Both the position numbers and the translations under genes were made by a program. Below are positions 7,442 to 17,107 of a DNA stretch of 64,000 nt, one piece after another. How positions within the stretch are numbered: the first letter of the stretch is position 1; the number at the start of each line of letters is the position of its first letter. The notes under the pieces are model-generated. The model saw only the letters and a program-made list of their open reading frames with translations. It ran no database searches and had not been told where the DNA came from. Where the stretch lies: positions 1 to 64,000 of the forward strand of contig NZ_QNUJ01000013.1 of the NCBI RefSeq assembly GCF_003574625.1, given 5' to 3'. The stretch is from Shinella zoogloeoides. GTDB taxonomy: Bacteria; Pseudomonadota; Alphaproteobacteria; Rhizobiales; Rhizobiaceae.

Positions 7442-8573
7442 TCAGTTCAGGTCGTCGACGACCGCGTCCGCACCGCCATTGACGCGGTGGGCGAGCGCGG
7501 CTTCCATGAACTCGTCGATCTTGCCGTCGAGCACATCCGACGGAGCTGAACTTTCGACGCCGGTCCTGAGGTCCTTGACGAGCTGGTAGGGCTGCAGGAC
7601 GTAGGAGCGGATCTGGTGGCCCCAGCCGATATCCGTCTTGGAGGCGGATTCGGCGTTGGCGGCGTCCTCGCGCTTCTTCAGCTCTGCCTCATAGAGACGG
7701 GCGCGCAGCATGTCCCACGCCTTGGCGCGGTTCTTGTGCTGCGAGCGTTCCTGCTGGCAGGCCACCACGATGCCGGTCGGGATATGCGTGATGCGCACGG
7801 CCGAGTCGGTCGTGTTGACGTGCTGGCCGCCAGCGCCCGACGAACGGTAGGTGTCGATGCGGCAGTCGCTTTCGTTCACCTCGATGTTGATCGTGTCGTC
7901 GACGACCGGGTAGACCCAGATCGACGAGAACGAGGTGTGGCGCCGCGCATTGCTGTCATAGGGCGAGATACGCACCAGGCGGTGCACGCCCGATTCGGTC
8001 TTGAGCCAGCCATAGGCATTGTGGCCCTTGACGAGCATCGTCGCGGACTTGATGCCGGCCTCTTCGCCGTCGTGGATTTCCAGCAGCTCGACCTTGTAGC
8101 CGGAGCGTTCCGCCCAGCGGGTGTACATGCGCAGGAGCATGTTCGCCCAGTCCTGGCTTTCCGTGCCGCCGGCGCCCGAATGCACTTCGAGATAGGTGTC
8201 GTTGCCGTCGGCCTCGCCCGAAAGCATGGCCTCGACCTGCTTGCGCGCGGCCTCGGTCTTCAGCACCTTCAGCGCATCCTCGGCGTCCTTGACGATCGAA
8301 GCGTCGCCCTCTTCCTCGCCGAGTTCGATCAGCTCGACATTGTCCCGGAGCTGCTGCTCGATGGCCTTCACGGCGTTGATGCCCTCGTCAAGCTGCTGGC
8401 GCTCGCGCATCAGCTTCTGGGCTTCCTGGGCATCGTTCCAGAGGCTGGGATCCTCTGCCTTGTTGTTCAACCAGTCCAGTCGTCTTACCGCCTGATCCCA
8501 GTCAAAGATGCCTCCTCAGCAGGCTTATGGCCTGCTTGATTTCGTCGACGATATTCTCGATTTCCGCGCGCAT
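7442..8573 (-). CDS. prfB: Peptide chain release factor 2, with programmed +1 frameshift
   Basis: RF2 ends translation at UGA and UAA. Translation starts at the ATG ending at 8573, reads 23 codons to CTT TGA at 8507-8502, then must slip +1 to continue in GAC TGG GAT; the second segment is 8503-7442. The joined protein is 376 aa, the normal RF2 length. The peptidyl-tRNA hydrolysis motif GGQ is near residues 248-250. The stop-recognition tripeptide is SPY near 203-205, where E. coli has SPF; I believe SPY is usual in alphaproteobacteria. It follows mrcA on the same strand, with a hairpin between them. Confidence 0.96.
8499..8516 (-). promoter_or_regulatory. prfB programmed frameshift signal
   Basis: On the minus strand AGGAGG (8516-8511), a 3-base spacer and CTTTGAC (8507-8501) reproduce the E. 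coli autoregulatory site, including spacing. When RF2 is scarce the ribosome pauses at the in-frame TGA (8504-8502). The internal Shine-Dalgarno then promotes a +1 slip at CTT, so more RF2 is made. Confidence 0.93.
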
Positions 8574-8617
8574 GTCCGTTTCTTCGATGCTTCAGGTTTC
8601 GGTGGCCCCGAAATAGA

Positions 8618-8655
8618 GAGGGCGGGCGCGGATGTAAAGCCCCGCGCCCGCCCTC
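8618..8655 (-). terminator. GC-rich hairpin between mrcA and prfB
   Basis: A perfect 14-bp stem pairs 8618-8631 (GAGGGCGGGCGCGG) with 8642-8655 around a 10-nt loop. On the minus strand a short T-containing tail follows, so it probably ends or attenuates the mrcA transcript before prfB. Confidence 0.6.
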
Positions 8656-8673
8656 GCAATTGGATCGGCTGGA

Positions 8674-11124
8674 TCAGAACAGGCCGCCGCTGCCGCCCGT
8701 CACCGCCTGGTTGGCCTGCGGCGAGCTCTTCAGGATCTCGTCGGGCGTCGCATATTCGTCGCCGCCGATGACGGAGAAGACGTCGGCCGGGCCAGTGCCG
8801 GGCTTGAAGGCTTCCATGATCGTGTCCGGGTCGCCCTCATAGGCCTGCATGCCGGTCTTGCGGTTGACGGCGATGAACTTCATGCCCTCCGGCACGATGA
8901 ACTTCGTCGGACGGGTGCCCTGGACGGCAGCCTGCATGAATTCGTTGAAGATCGGCGCGGAGAGCGATCCGCCGGTGCCGCCGCGGCCGAGCGGAGCCGG
9001 GCTGTCGAAGCCGATATAGAGGCCGGCCACGAGGTCCGGCGTATAGCCGACGAACCAGGCGTCCTTCTCGTCGTTGGTCGTGCCGGTCTTGCCGGCCGTC
9101 GGGCGGTCGAGCTTGATCTTGCCGGCTGCGGTGCCGCGCGTGACGACGCCTTCCATCATGGAGGTGATCTGGTAGGCGGTCATCGGGTCGAGCACCTGCT
9201 CGCGGTTGTCGACCAGTTCCGGCTCGGCCTGGTTTTCCCAGTCATTGGCGTTGCAGTTCTCGCAGGTGCGCTCCTCGTGGCGGAAGATCGTCTTGCCGTA
9301 GCGGTCCTGGATACGGTCGATCAGCGAGGGCTTGATCTGCTTGCCGCCGTTGGCGAGCACGGCATAGGCCGAGACCATGCGCATCACAGTCGTCTCGCCC
9401 GAGCCGAGCGACATGGCGAGAACGGGGAGCATCTTGTCGTAGATGCCGAAGCGCTCGGCATATTCGGCGACGAGGTTCATGCCCATGTCGTTTGCGAGGC
9501 GAACGGTCATCAGGTTGCGCGAGCGCTCGATGCCGAGGCGCAGCGTCGAGGGACCGGCCGAGCCGCCGCCGTAGTTCTGCGGGCGCCAGACCTGGCCGCC
9601 CGAGACCATCTCGAAGGGCGCGTCGAGAATCACCGAGGCCGGCGTATAGCCGTTGTCGAGCGCGGCGGCGTAGACGAAGGGCTTGAAGGACGAGCCCGGC
9701 TGGCGCATCGCCTGCGTCGCGCGGTTGAATTCCGACTGGCCGTAGGAGAAGCCGCCGACCATGGCGAGCACGCGGCCGGTATGCGGATCCATGGCGACGA
9801 GGCCGCCCTGAACCTTCGGCGGCTGGCGCAGGCGGTACGAATTGCCGGTCTCGGTCGGCTCGACATAGACGACGTCGCCGACCTCGAGGACCCCTGTCGG
9901 GGACTTCGCCGTCTTGCGGTCGCCCTTGGCGGAGCGATAGGCCCAGCTCATGTTCTTGGCCTCTATGCGGCCGGTCACGCGCTCGGCGACGACCTTGCCG
10001 GACGCCTCCTTGCTCGGCTGCAGGCCGATATCGGCGCCGCCGTCGTCGACGGCGAGGACCACCGCGAGCTTCCATTCCGGCACGTCGGAGAAGGCGTCGA
10101 CCTTGGCGAGCGCCGGCCCCCAGTCGCCGCCGACCTCGATGGTCTTGACGGGACCGTGGAAGCCGCGGCGCTCGTCATAGCTCAGGAGGCCGTGCTGCAG
10201 CGCCTTGCGCGCCGCGACCTGGATGCGCGGGTCGAGCGAGGTGCGGACCGATAGGCCGCCTTCGTAAAGGGCGTTGTCGCCGTAGCGATCGATGATCTGG
10301 CGGCGGACTTCCTCCGAGAAATAGTCGGAGGCGAAGAGATAGGTGCCGCGGTGGCGCGGCGTGACGCCGAGCGGCTGGGCCTTCGCTTCCGCGCCGTCGC
10401 TCTGCGTGACGTAGCCGTTCTCGACCATGCGGTCGATCACCCAGTTGCGGCGCTCCAGCGCGGCGTCTGGATGGCGGAAGGGATGGTAGTTCGACGGGCC
10501 CTTCGGCAGGGAGGCAAGATAGGCGCTCTCGGCGATGGTCAGCTCGGTGACGGATTTGTCGAAATAGGTAAGCGCCGCGCCGGCGATGCCGTAGGAATTC
10601 AGGCCGAAGAAAATCTCGTTGAGGTAAAGCTCGAGAATGCGATCCTTGGAATAGGCCTGCTCGATGCGGAAGGAGAGGATCGCTTCCTTGACCTTGCGGT
10701 CCATGGTCTGGTCGGAGGACAGGAGGAAGTTCTTGGCGACCTGCTGCGTGATGGTGGAGGCGCCGACCGGACGGCGGCCAGAGCCCATGTTCTGCACGTT
10801 GACCACGATCGCGCGGAAGAGGCCGGTCACGTCGACGCCGGGATGCTGGTAGAAGTTCTTGTCTTCCGCCGAGAGGAAGGCAGCCTTCACGCGGTCGGGG
10901 ATCGCCTGGATCGGCAGGTAGAGGCGGCGCTCGCGGGCATATTCGGCCATCAGCGCGCCGTTGCCGGCATGCACACGGGTCGTCACCGGCGGGGCGTAAT
11001 TGTTCAAGACCTCATAATCGGGAAGATCCTTGGCCACACTTGCGAGATAGAGGGCGACCGCCCCCGCCACGCCGAGAAAGAACACGGCGCCAATCCCGAA
11101 GAAATATCCAATCAGTCTGATCAT
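8674..11124 (-). CDS. mrcA: Penicillin-binding protein 1A (bifunctional peptidoglycan synthase)
   Basis: The 816-aa class A PBP has an N-terminal membrane helix (residues 5-28) and a glycosyltransferase family 51 domain with AFLSAEDKNFYQHPGVD, GASTITQQVAKN and LNEIFFGLNSYGI. An OB-like insert follows, then the transpeptidase domain with SSFK near 477, SRN near 536 and KTGTT near 677. It polymerises and crosslinks peptidoglycan in the periplasm. It lies between amiC (upstream, same strand) and prfB, the usual rhizobial order, which links a cell-wall hydrolase with a synthase. Confidence 0.95.
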   Translation of the reverse strand: MIRLIGYFFGIGAVFFLGVAGAVALYLASVAKDLPDYEVLNNYAPPVTTRVHAGNGALMAEYARERRLYLPIQAIPDRVKAAFLSAEDKNFYQHPGVDVTGLFRAIVVNVQNMGSGRRPVGASTITQQVAKNFLLSSDQTMDRKVKEAILSFRIEQAYSKDRILELYLNEIFFGLNSYGIAGAALTYFDKSVTELTIAESAYLASLPKGPSNYHPFRHPDAALERRNWVIDRMVENGYVTQSDGAEAKAQPLGVTPRHRGTYLFASDYFSEEVRRQIIDRYGDNALYEGGLSVRTSLDPRIQVAARKALQHGLLSYDERRGFHGPVKTIEVGGDWGPALAKVDAFSDVPEWKLAVVLAVDDGGADIGLQPSKEASGKVVAERVTGRIEAKNMSWAYRSAKGDRKTAKSPTGVLEVGDVVYVEPTETGNSYRLRQPPKVQGGLVAMDPHTGRVLAMVGGFSYGQSEFNRATQAMRQPGSSFKPFVYAAALDNGYTPASVILDAPFEMVSGGQVWRPQNYGGGSAGPSTLRLGIERSRNLMTVRLANDMGMNLVAEYAERFGIYDKMLPVLAMSLGSGETTVMRMVSAYAVLANGGKQIKPSLIDRIQDRYGKTIFRHEERTCENCNANDWENQAEPELVDNREQVLDPMTAYQITSMMEGVVTRGTAAGKIKLDRPTAGKTGTTNDEKDAWFVGYTPDLVAGLYIGFDSPAPLGRGGTGGSLSAPIFNEFMQAAVQGTRPTKFIVPEGMKFIAVNRKTGMQAYEGDPDTIMEAFKPGTGPADVFSVIGGDEYATPDEILKSSPQANQAVTGGSGGLF

Positions 11125-11408
11125 GAGCCAGTTACCGATGCCTTATGTCTTATAATGTCATCGGGCGATCCTGCCGCCCGGCCGAGCCGCCCCGGCCTCT
11201 TGTGCCGCGCCTTGCCTGTCGAAGACGAGTCGTCCCCATTTTTCCCGATCCCGTCTAGCGATCGGAATGTGAGGAAAATAGGGCTTACAGCATGCGCAGG
11301 GCCTTCGCCACCGCACAATGGCGGCCGCTGTCACTTTTCCGGCACAGGCCGATGCGGGCGAAAGTAGCATGCCTGCCCGCCCGCGTCTCGGCCATCCGCC
11401 GGCCAGGC

Positions 11409-12647
11409 TTAACCGCCGTTCGCGACGACGGTCGCCCGGTATTCCTCCACCGCGTTGGCGATAAGACCCGCCACCTTCTTCTGCCAGGCCGGATCGACCA
11501 GCAATTGCTCGTCCTCCTTGTTCGACAGGAAGCCGAGCTCCAGCAAGATCGAGGGCACGTCCGGCGCGGTCAGCACGCGGAAGCCGGCATGGCGGTGCGG
11601 ATTGTTGATCAGCAGCACCTCGTCCTTGAACTTGCCGACGACACTCTCGGCGAGATTGATGGAGAAGGCCTGCGTCTCGCGGCGGGTGAGGTCCAGCAGG
11701 ATGTCGGCCACCTCGGCCGGCTCGTCCACGAAGGCGATGCCGGCGATCTGGTCGGAAAGGTTCTCGCGCTCGGCAAGGCTTGCGGCGAGGCTGTCGGAGG
11801 CCTTGTCGGAGATCGTGTAGACCGTCGCGCCGCGGATGTCCTTCTGCTTCAGCGTATCGGCATGGATGGAGATGAGGAGATTCGCGCCCTCGCTGCGGGC
11901 AAGCTGCACGCGCTGGGAGAGCGACAGGAACTCGTCCTTGTCGCGCGTCAGGATGGCGCGTGTGCCGGGCAGCTTGTTCAGCGCCTCGGCAAGCTGATGG
12001 GCGAAGGCCAGCGTGACGTTCTTCTCCTCCGTCTTTGTGTTGGCCCCGCGCGCGCCGTTGTCGATGCCGCCGTGGCCGGCATCGACCGCGATGACGAAGG
12101 GGCCATCCGCCTTGCCGCCCGGCAGAATGACCGAAGGCTGCTCGCCGGCGGGGGCGGAAGCCTGCTGCCAGCTCTGCTTTTCCATCTGGCCCTGGAAGAC
12201 CTCCCCGGTGACGATCGCCGTGTCGATGACGAGCCGGTAGCTCGCGGCCCCCTGCTCTTCCTGCACTTCCGCCAGCACCACGCCGACGGGGCGCGAGGCG
12301 GTCAGCACGATGCGGGAGCGGCCCTCTGCCATGGTGCCGTAGCGGATGTCGGAGAAGATGCCGCGCGCCTCCAGCTCGTCCGCCTTGATGCCGAAATCGG
12401 TCTCCGGCAGGTCGATCAGGACACGGTAGGGATTGGCGACATAGTGGACCTTGAAGTCCGGCTTGCGATCGAAATCGATGATGAGGCGCGTGCGGGCGTC
12501 ATCGCCGGCGATGCGGGCGCCGAAAGCCAGCAGCGGCGCGGCAGAGGCCGGTGCGGCAAGTGCCGGCGACAGGATCGCAAGGCAGAGGGCAGCGGCAAGC
12601 GCGCCCGCCGCACGGCGGAAAAAACTCATTGTCGGAAGGTTCGGCAT
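11409..12647 (-). CDS. amiC: N-acetylmuramoyl-L-alanine amidase (AMIN + Amidase_3)
   Basis: The 412-aa exported enzyme has a signal peptide (RRAAGALAAALCLAILSPAL), an N-terminal AMIN domain (TRLIIDFDRKPDFKVHYVAN) that localises amidases to septal peptidoglycan, and a zinc amidase domain. Ligands are visible in [11 protein letters not shown] (His near 191), KTEEKNV (Glu near 206) and SIHAD (His near 262). It cleaves the amide bond between MurNAc and the stem peptide during daughter-cell separation. I use the ATG at 12647, preceded by CAGGTGGTG; an ATG at 12629 is the alternative. Confidence 0.92.
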   Translation of the reverse strand: MPNLPTMSFFRRAAGALAAALCLAILSPALAAPASAAPLLAFGARIAGDDARTRLIIDFDRKPDFKVHYVANPYRVLIDLPETDFGIKADELEARGIFSDIRYGTMAEGRSRIVLTASRPVGVVLAEVQEEQGAASYRLVIDTAIVTGEVFQGQMEKQSWQQASAPAGEQPSVILPGGKADGPFVIAVDAGHGGIDNGARGANTKTEEKNVTLAFAHQLAEALNKLPGTRAILTRDKDEFLSLSQRVQLARSEGANLLISIHADTLKQKDIRGATVYTISDKASDSLAASLAERENLSDQIAGIAFVDEPAEVADILLDLTRRETQAFSINLAESVVGKFKDEVLLINNPHRHAGFRVLTAPDVPSILLELGFLSNKEDEQLLVDPAWQKKVAGLIANAVEEYRATVVANGG

Positions 12648-13281
12648 CACCACCTGCAGTCCGTTCAAACGCGTGGAAACCGCGCGATGCGGCGCTGGAC
12701 AAGGCCTATAGATGCCCCCATATGGTTAACCGAAGCTTGCCGCGCGCACCCGTCGGCGGGTTCACGCACAGATCACGGCAAATCGATCAAGATTATGACG
12801 CTTTTGGCTTTTCCCTTGCCATTGTGACATATCCGCCATAAAAGCAAAATCAGGGAAAAAGAATTGACGGGATAGAATCGCTTAGAGCAGGCAGCCACTC
12901 CTTCGGGATCTTGGCGCCGAACCGGGCCTTCATCCGCCGTCGCGCTGCTTTTTCCCGGCCGATTAGATCGCGTAAACCGGCGGTGGCCGGAACAGTCAAG
13001 GTGGATTTCCACCGCACGCCCTTACCAAAGGGCATTTCATCGGACCGAACAGGTCTATGGCACTGGCATTCTCGTTGGACGTTGATGTTGTCACGGCGGA
13101 TTTTATCAGAGGGTAACCAGCATCGGGGCGCATGCGTTCCGGCCTCCCTCCGTCCGCTTACCCCTCACCGGGGCCCGACGGGAACTTACTTATCCGGCGC
13201 ATCCCTCTCCTCCCCCGGCCCATCCCTTTCAGGGATCGGCTCGCCGCCAGGATTGCGGCTGCGCCGAGGAGCTCAAATTAC
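12648..13281. promoter_or_regulatory. amiC/rne divergent intergenic region, probably the rne leader
   Basis: About 630 bases carry no convincing gene. The left part, near 12780-12870, is AT-richer (TTGCCATTGTGACATATCCG then CCATAAAAG; also TTGACGGGATAGAAT) and probably holds the divergent promoters. If rne starts there it has a 5' untranslated leader of roughly 400 bases. Long leaders that tune RNase E by self-cleavage are known in E. coli; a similar role here is inference. A 61-codon minus-strand frame at 12850-13035 lacks typical codon use. Confidence 0.5.
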
Positions 13282-16140
13282 ATGGCAGAGAAAATGCTTA
13301 TCGACGCGTCTCACGCTGAGGAGACGCGGGTTGTCGTCGTACGCGGGAACCGCATAGAAGAATTCGACTTCGAATCCGAACACAAGAAGCAGATCCGCGG
13401 CAATATCTACCTTGCCAAGGTCACGCGCGTCGAACCGTCGCTCCAGGCGGCCTTCGTCGATTACGGCGGCAACCGCCACGGCTTCCTGGCCTTCGCCGAA
13501 ATCCACCCGGATTACTACCAGATCCCCCTCGCCGATCGTCAGGCTCTCCTGAAGGCCGAGGCCGAGGAACATCGCCGCGACGACGATATCGAGCCGATCG
13601 AGACGGGCACGCGCGCCTCCGAGGAGAGCGAAGCACCGGCCGCGGTCGAGGTTGAGGCCGCCGCGGCCGTCGAAGAGACCGTAGCCGAAGCCCCGGCCGA
13701 GCCGGAAGTCGCCGAAGCCTCCGCCGATCTTGCCGCCGAGGAAGCGCCGGCCGAAAAGCCGAAGAAGCCCCGCCGCACCCGCAAGGCCAAGACGAAGACC
13801 GAAGAAGAAGCACCGGCCGCCGCGGAAGCCGCCGCTCCCAGCGAGGGCAGCGACGACGAGACGCCCGGCGGCGCGATGGCCATGGCCGTCGATACCGACG
13901 AGATCTCCGAGCCGGCCGAGCGCAAGCGTGGCCGTCGCCGCCGCGATGACGACGATGACGACGATCACAACGGTGAGGAAAAGGAAGTCATCGAATCCGT
14001 CGGCGCCGAAGACGCCATGGAAGAGGTGCCGGACCGTGTGCAGCGCAAGCCGCGCAAGCAGTACCGCATCCAGGAAGTCATCAAGCGTCGCCAGATCCTG
14101 CTCGTGCAGGTCGCCAAGGAAGAGCGCGGCAACAAGGGCGCGGCTCTCACCACGTACCTGTCGCTCGCCGGCCGCTACTCCGTCCTGATGCCGAACACGG
14201 CGCGCGGCGGCGGCATTTCCCGCAAGATCACCAACCTGCAGGACCGCAAGCGCCTGAAGGAAATCGCCCGCGACCTCGAGGTTCCGCAGGGCATGGGCGT
14301 GATCCTGCGCACCGCCGGCGCGAACCGCACCCGCGTCGAGGTCAAGCGCGACTTCGAATACCTGATGCGTCTTTGGGAGAACGTCCGCACGCTGACGCTC
14401 GCCTCCACCGCGCCCTGCCTCGTCTATGAGGAAGGCTCGCTCATCAAGCGCTCGATCCGCGACCTCTACAACAAGGACATCAGCGAGATCGTCGTTGCCG
14501 GCGAAGAAGGCTACCGCGAGGCGAAAGCCTTCATGAAGATGCTGATGCCGAGCCACGCGAAGGTCGTCCAGCCCTACCGCGACGTGCATCCGATCTTCTC
14601 GCGCTCGGGCATCGAAGCCCAGCTCGACCGCATGCTGCAGCCGCAGGTGACGCTGAAGTCCGGTGGCTACATCATCATCAACCAGACCGAGGCGCTCGTC
14701 TCGATCGACGTCAACTCCGGCCGTTCGACGCGCGAGCACTCCATCGAGGAGACCGCGCTCCAGACGAACCTGGAAGCGGCGGAAGAAGTGGCGCGCCAGC
14801 TCCGCCTGCGCGACCTTGCCGGCCTCGTCGTCATCGACTTCATCGACATGGAGGAGAAGCGCAACAACCGGGCCGTCGAGAAGCGTCTGAAGGACCATCT
14901 CAAGAACGACCGCGCGCGCATCCAGGTCGGCCGCATCTCGCATTTCGGCCTGCTCGAAATGTCGCGCCAGCGCATCCGCGCCTCGGTCCTCGAATCGACC
15001 ATGCAGACCTGCCCGCACTGCAACGGCACGGGCCATATCCGCTCGCAGTCGTCGGTCGCGCTGCATGTCCTGCGCGGCATCGAGGAATATCTCCTCAAGA
15101 ACACGACGCACGACATCACCGTCCGTACCACGCCGGACATCGCGCTCTACCTGCTCAATCACAAGCGCGGCACGATCATCGACTATGAGGCCCGCTTCGG
15201 CGTCGCCATCATCATCGAGGCCGATGCCCATGTCGGCGCGCAGCACTTCGCGATCGACCGCGGCGAGCCCGTCGAGAACCCGGTCAAGATCGAACAGCTC
15301 CTGCATTTCGAGCCGGAGCCGGAAGAAGACGACGTCGTGATCGAGGACGAGATCGACGAAGAGGAAGAAGACGCACGTCCCGCCGCTGCGGGCCAGGCTT
15401 CGCCGTCCGCCTCCTCCGACGAGAACGGCCGCAACAAGCGCAAGCGCCGCCGCCGCCGTCGCGGCCGCGGCCGCGAGAATGGCGAAGGCACCGATACGGC
15501 CTCCTTCGGCGGCGAACAGGCCGGCGACGAGGACGTCCTCGACGATGACGAGGCGGAAGGCGACGACGGCCAGGAAACCGCACAGGCCGATGCCGACGAT
15601 TCGTCCGAGACGCGCCGCAAGCGCCGCCGCCGCGGCAAGCGCGGTGGCCGCCGCAACCGCCCCGAAGACGGCGTGGAAGCAGCAGCCGATGGCGACGACG
15701 CCGAAGGTGATGGCGAAAGCGACGAGGACGCGTCGGAAGATGCCGTCGCTGTCGAGGCCGAGGTAGACGTCGCCGCCGAGGAAGCGCCGGCCGAGCCGGT
15801 TGCCGAAGAGGCGCCCGCCAAGCCGAAGCGCGCGCGCCGCAGCCGTGCCAAGGCCGCAGCCGAAACGCCGGCCGACGAAGCTGCCCGTAGCGAGGTCGAG
15901 GCACAGCCCGCGCCGGTTCCGGCCGAGCCGGCAGCCGAAGCGACGCCGGTCGAACCGGAAGTCGAGACGGCCGCCGCCGATCTTGCCGAGCCGGCGAAGC
16001 CGGTCCGCGCGAACCGCGACATCAGCAACATCGCCTCCGAACCGGTGGTGAAGTCTTCAACCGCCAAGGAAGGCGCGCAGGAAGACGAGGCCGAAAAACC
16101 CAAGAAGGGCGGCTGGTGGCAACGCCGCGGCTTCTTCTAA
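13282..16140 (+). CDS. rne: Ribonuclease E
   Basis: The 952-aa endoribonuclease is the core of the RNA degradosome. Residues 1-80 begin the S1 domain (IRGNIYLAKVTRVEPSLQAA), which an acidic Ala/Glu/Lys-rich insertion of about 160 residues (roughly 95-253) interrupts before it resumes at QILLVQVAKEERGNKGAALT. The catalytic DNase I-like domain shows SIDVNSG (Asp 476) and DFIDM (Asp 519, 522), and the Zn-link is CPHC at 577-580. The C-terminal third is low-complexity with Arg-rich clusters (KRKRRRRRRG) for RNA and partner binding. The ATG at 13282 starts the conserved MAEKMLIDAS. Confidence 0.95.
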   Translation: MAEKMLIDASHAEETRVVVVRGNRIEEFDFESEHKKQIRGNIYLAKVTRVEPSLQAAFVDYGGNRHGFLAFAEIHPDYYQIPLADRQALLKAEAEEHRRDDDIEPIETGTRASEESEAPAAVEVEAAAAVEETVAEAPAEPEVAEASADLAAEEAPAEKPKKPRRTRKAKTKTEEEAPAAAEAAAPSEGSDDETPGGAMAMAVDTDEISEPAERKRGRRRRDDDDDDDHNGEEKEVIESVGAEDAMEEVPDRVQRKPRKQYRIQEVIKRRQILLVQVAKEERGNKGAALTTYLSLAGRYSVLMPNTARGGGISRKITNLQDRKRLKEIARDLEVPQGMGVILRTAGANRTRVEVKRDFEYLMRLWENVRTLTLASTAPCLVYEEGSLIKRSIRDLYNKDISEIVVAGEEGYREAKAFMKMLMPSHAKVVQPYRDVHPIFSRSGIEAQLDRMLQPQVTLKSGGYIIINQTEALVSIDVNSGRSTREHSIEETALQTNLEAAEEVARQLRLRDLAGLVVIDFIDMEEKRNNRAVEKRLKDHLKNDRARIQVGRISHFGLLEMSRQRIRASVLESTMQTCPHCNGTGHIRSQSSVALHVLRGIEEYLLKNTTHDITVRTTPDIALYLLNHKRGTIIDYEARFGVAIIIEADAHVGAQHFAIDRGEPVENPVKIEQLLHFEPEPEEDDVVIEDEIDEEEEDARPAAAGQASPSASSDENGRNKRKRRRRRRGRGRENGEGTDTASFGGEQAGDEDVLDDDEAEGDDGQETAQADADDSSETRRKRRRRGKRGGRRNRPEDGVEAAADGDDAEGDGESDEDASEDAVAVEAEVDVAAEEAPAEPVAEEAPAKPKRARRSRAKAAAETPADEAARSEVEAQPAPVPAEPAAEATPVEPEVETAAADLAEPAKPVRANRDISNIASEPVVKSSTAKEGAQEDEAEKPKKGGWWQRRGFF

Positions 16141-16167
16141 GAGGCTGTCTGCATTACGGAATTGAAG

Positions 16168-16195
16168 AGGCCCGGTGAAAACCGGGCCTTTTTCT
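16168..16195 (+). terminator. rne terminator
   Basis: AGGCCCGGT (16168-16176), GAAA tetraloop, ACCGGGCCT (16181-16189) followed by a run of T: a textbook intrinsic terminator. Confidence 0.93.
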
Positions 16196-16268
16196 TGCGC
16201 GGGAATCGGGTGGTTGCGCCCTCCTCCTTCTGCGACATCGCTGTCGTCAGAACCAACAGGAGTTCCCC

Positions 16269-17033
16269 ATGACACGCCTCGACGACAAGGTCGCCATCAT
16301 CACCGGCGCAAGCTCCGGCATCGGCCGGGCCGCCGCGCTGCTTTTTACCCGGCAGGGTGCGAAGGTCGTGCTTTCGGCGCGCGGACGCGAACGGCTGGAA
16401 GCGGTCGCCGACGAAATCCGCGCGGCCGGCGGTTCGGTTGCAGCCATTGCCGGCGATGTGAGCGAGGAAGCGCATCACGAAGCGCTGGTCGAAGCCGCGC
16501 AGACGGAATTCGGCGGGCTCGACATCGCCTTCAACAATGCCGGCACGACGGGGCCGGTCGGCGCCCTGCCCGCGCTTTCCATGACGGAATGGCAGAAGGT
16601 GCTCGACGTCAACCTGACGAGCGGCTTCCTGGCCGCGAAGTACCAGCTTCCCGCCCTGGAGGCGCGCGGCGGCGGCAGCCTCGTCTTCACCTCCACCTTC
16701 GTCGGCTATACGGCCGGCTTTCCGGGGCTGGCGGCCTATGCCGCCTCGAAGTCCGGCCTCATCGGCCTCGTGCAGGTGCTCGCCTCGGAATATGGCCGCA
16801 AGGGTATCCGCGTGAATGCGCTGCTGCCCGGCGCGACGGATACGCCCATGGGCCGCGAAGTGGCCAATACGCCCGAGGCGCTGCAATTCGTCGCCGGCCT
16901 CAACGCCTTCAAGCGCATTGCCGCGCCGGAAGAAATCGCGGAAGCGGCGCTGTTCCTCTGCTCGCCGGCCTCCAGCTTCACGACCGGCACGGCGATGCTC
17001 GTCGACGGCGGCGTGTCGATCAACCGCGTCTGA
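16269..17033 (+). CDS. Short-chain dehydrogenase/reductase (SDR)
   Basis: The 254-aa classical SDR has the NAD(P) motif TGASSGIG at residues 13-20, NNAG, the catalytic Ser in FTSTFVGY and the YAASK motif (Tyr 157, Lys 161). The sequence after the first strand (LSARGRERLEAV) has Arg where NADP-preferring members do, which suggests NADP. AGGAG sits six bases before the ATG. It appears monocistronic after the rne terminator. The substrate cannot be deduced; 3-oxoacyl or sugar/alcohol oxidoreduction are common in the family. Confidence 0.9.
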   Translation: MTRLDDKVAIITGASSGIGRAAALLFTRQGAKVVLSARGRERLEAVADEIRAAGGSVAAIAGDVSEEAHHEALVEAAQTEFGGLDIAFNNAGTTGPVGALPALSMTEWQKVLDVNLTSGFLAAKYQLPALEARGGGSLVFTSTFVGYTAGFPGLAAYAASKSGLIGLVQVLASEYGRKGIRVNALLPGATDTPMGREVANTPEALQFVAGLNAFKRIAAPEEIAEAALFLCSPASSFTTGTAMLVDGGVSINRV

Positions 17034-17107
17034 GAAAGTGATTCAGGTGCCTGAAAGATCGAATCCGCTTGCGGGCGCAAGCCATTGAAGCGGAATCGCT
17101 TTCAGCC

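Noticed and set aside
12850-13035. Minus-strand frame of 61 codons in the rne leader with a protein-like basic sequence
   Set aside because: It uses rare TTA and CTA codons, has no clear ribosome site, and lies in a probable 5' leader. Not supported as a gene without conservation data.
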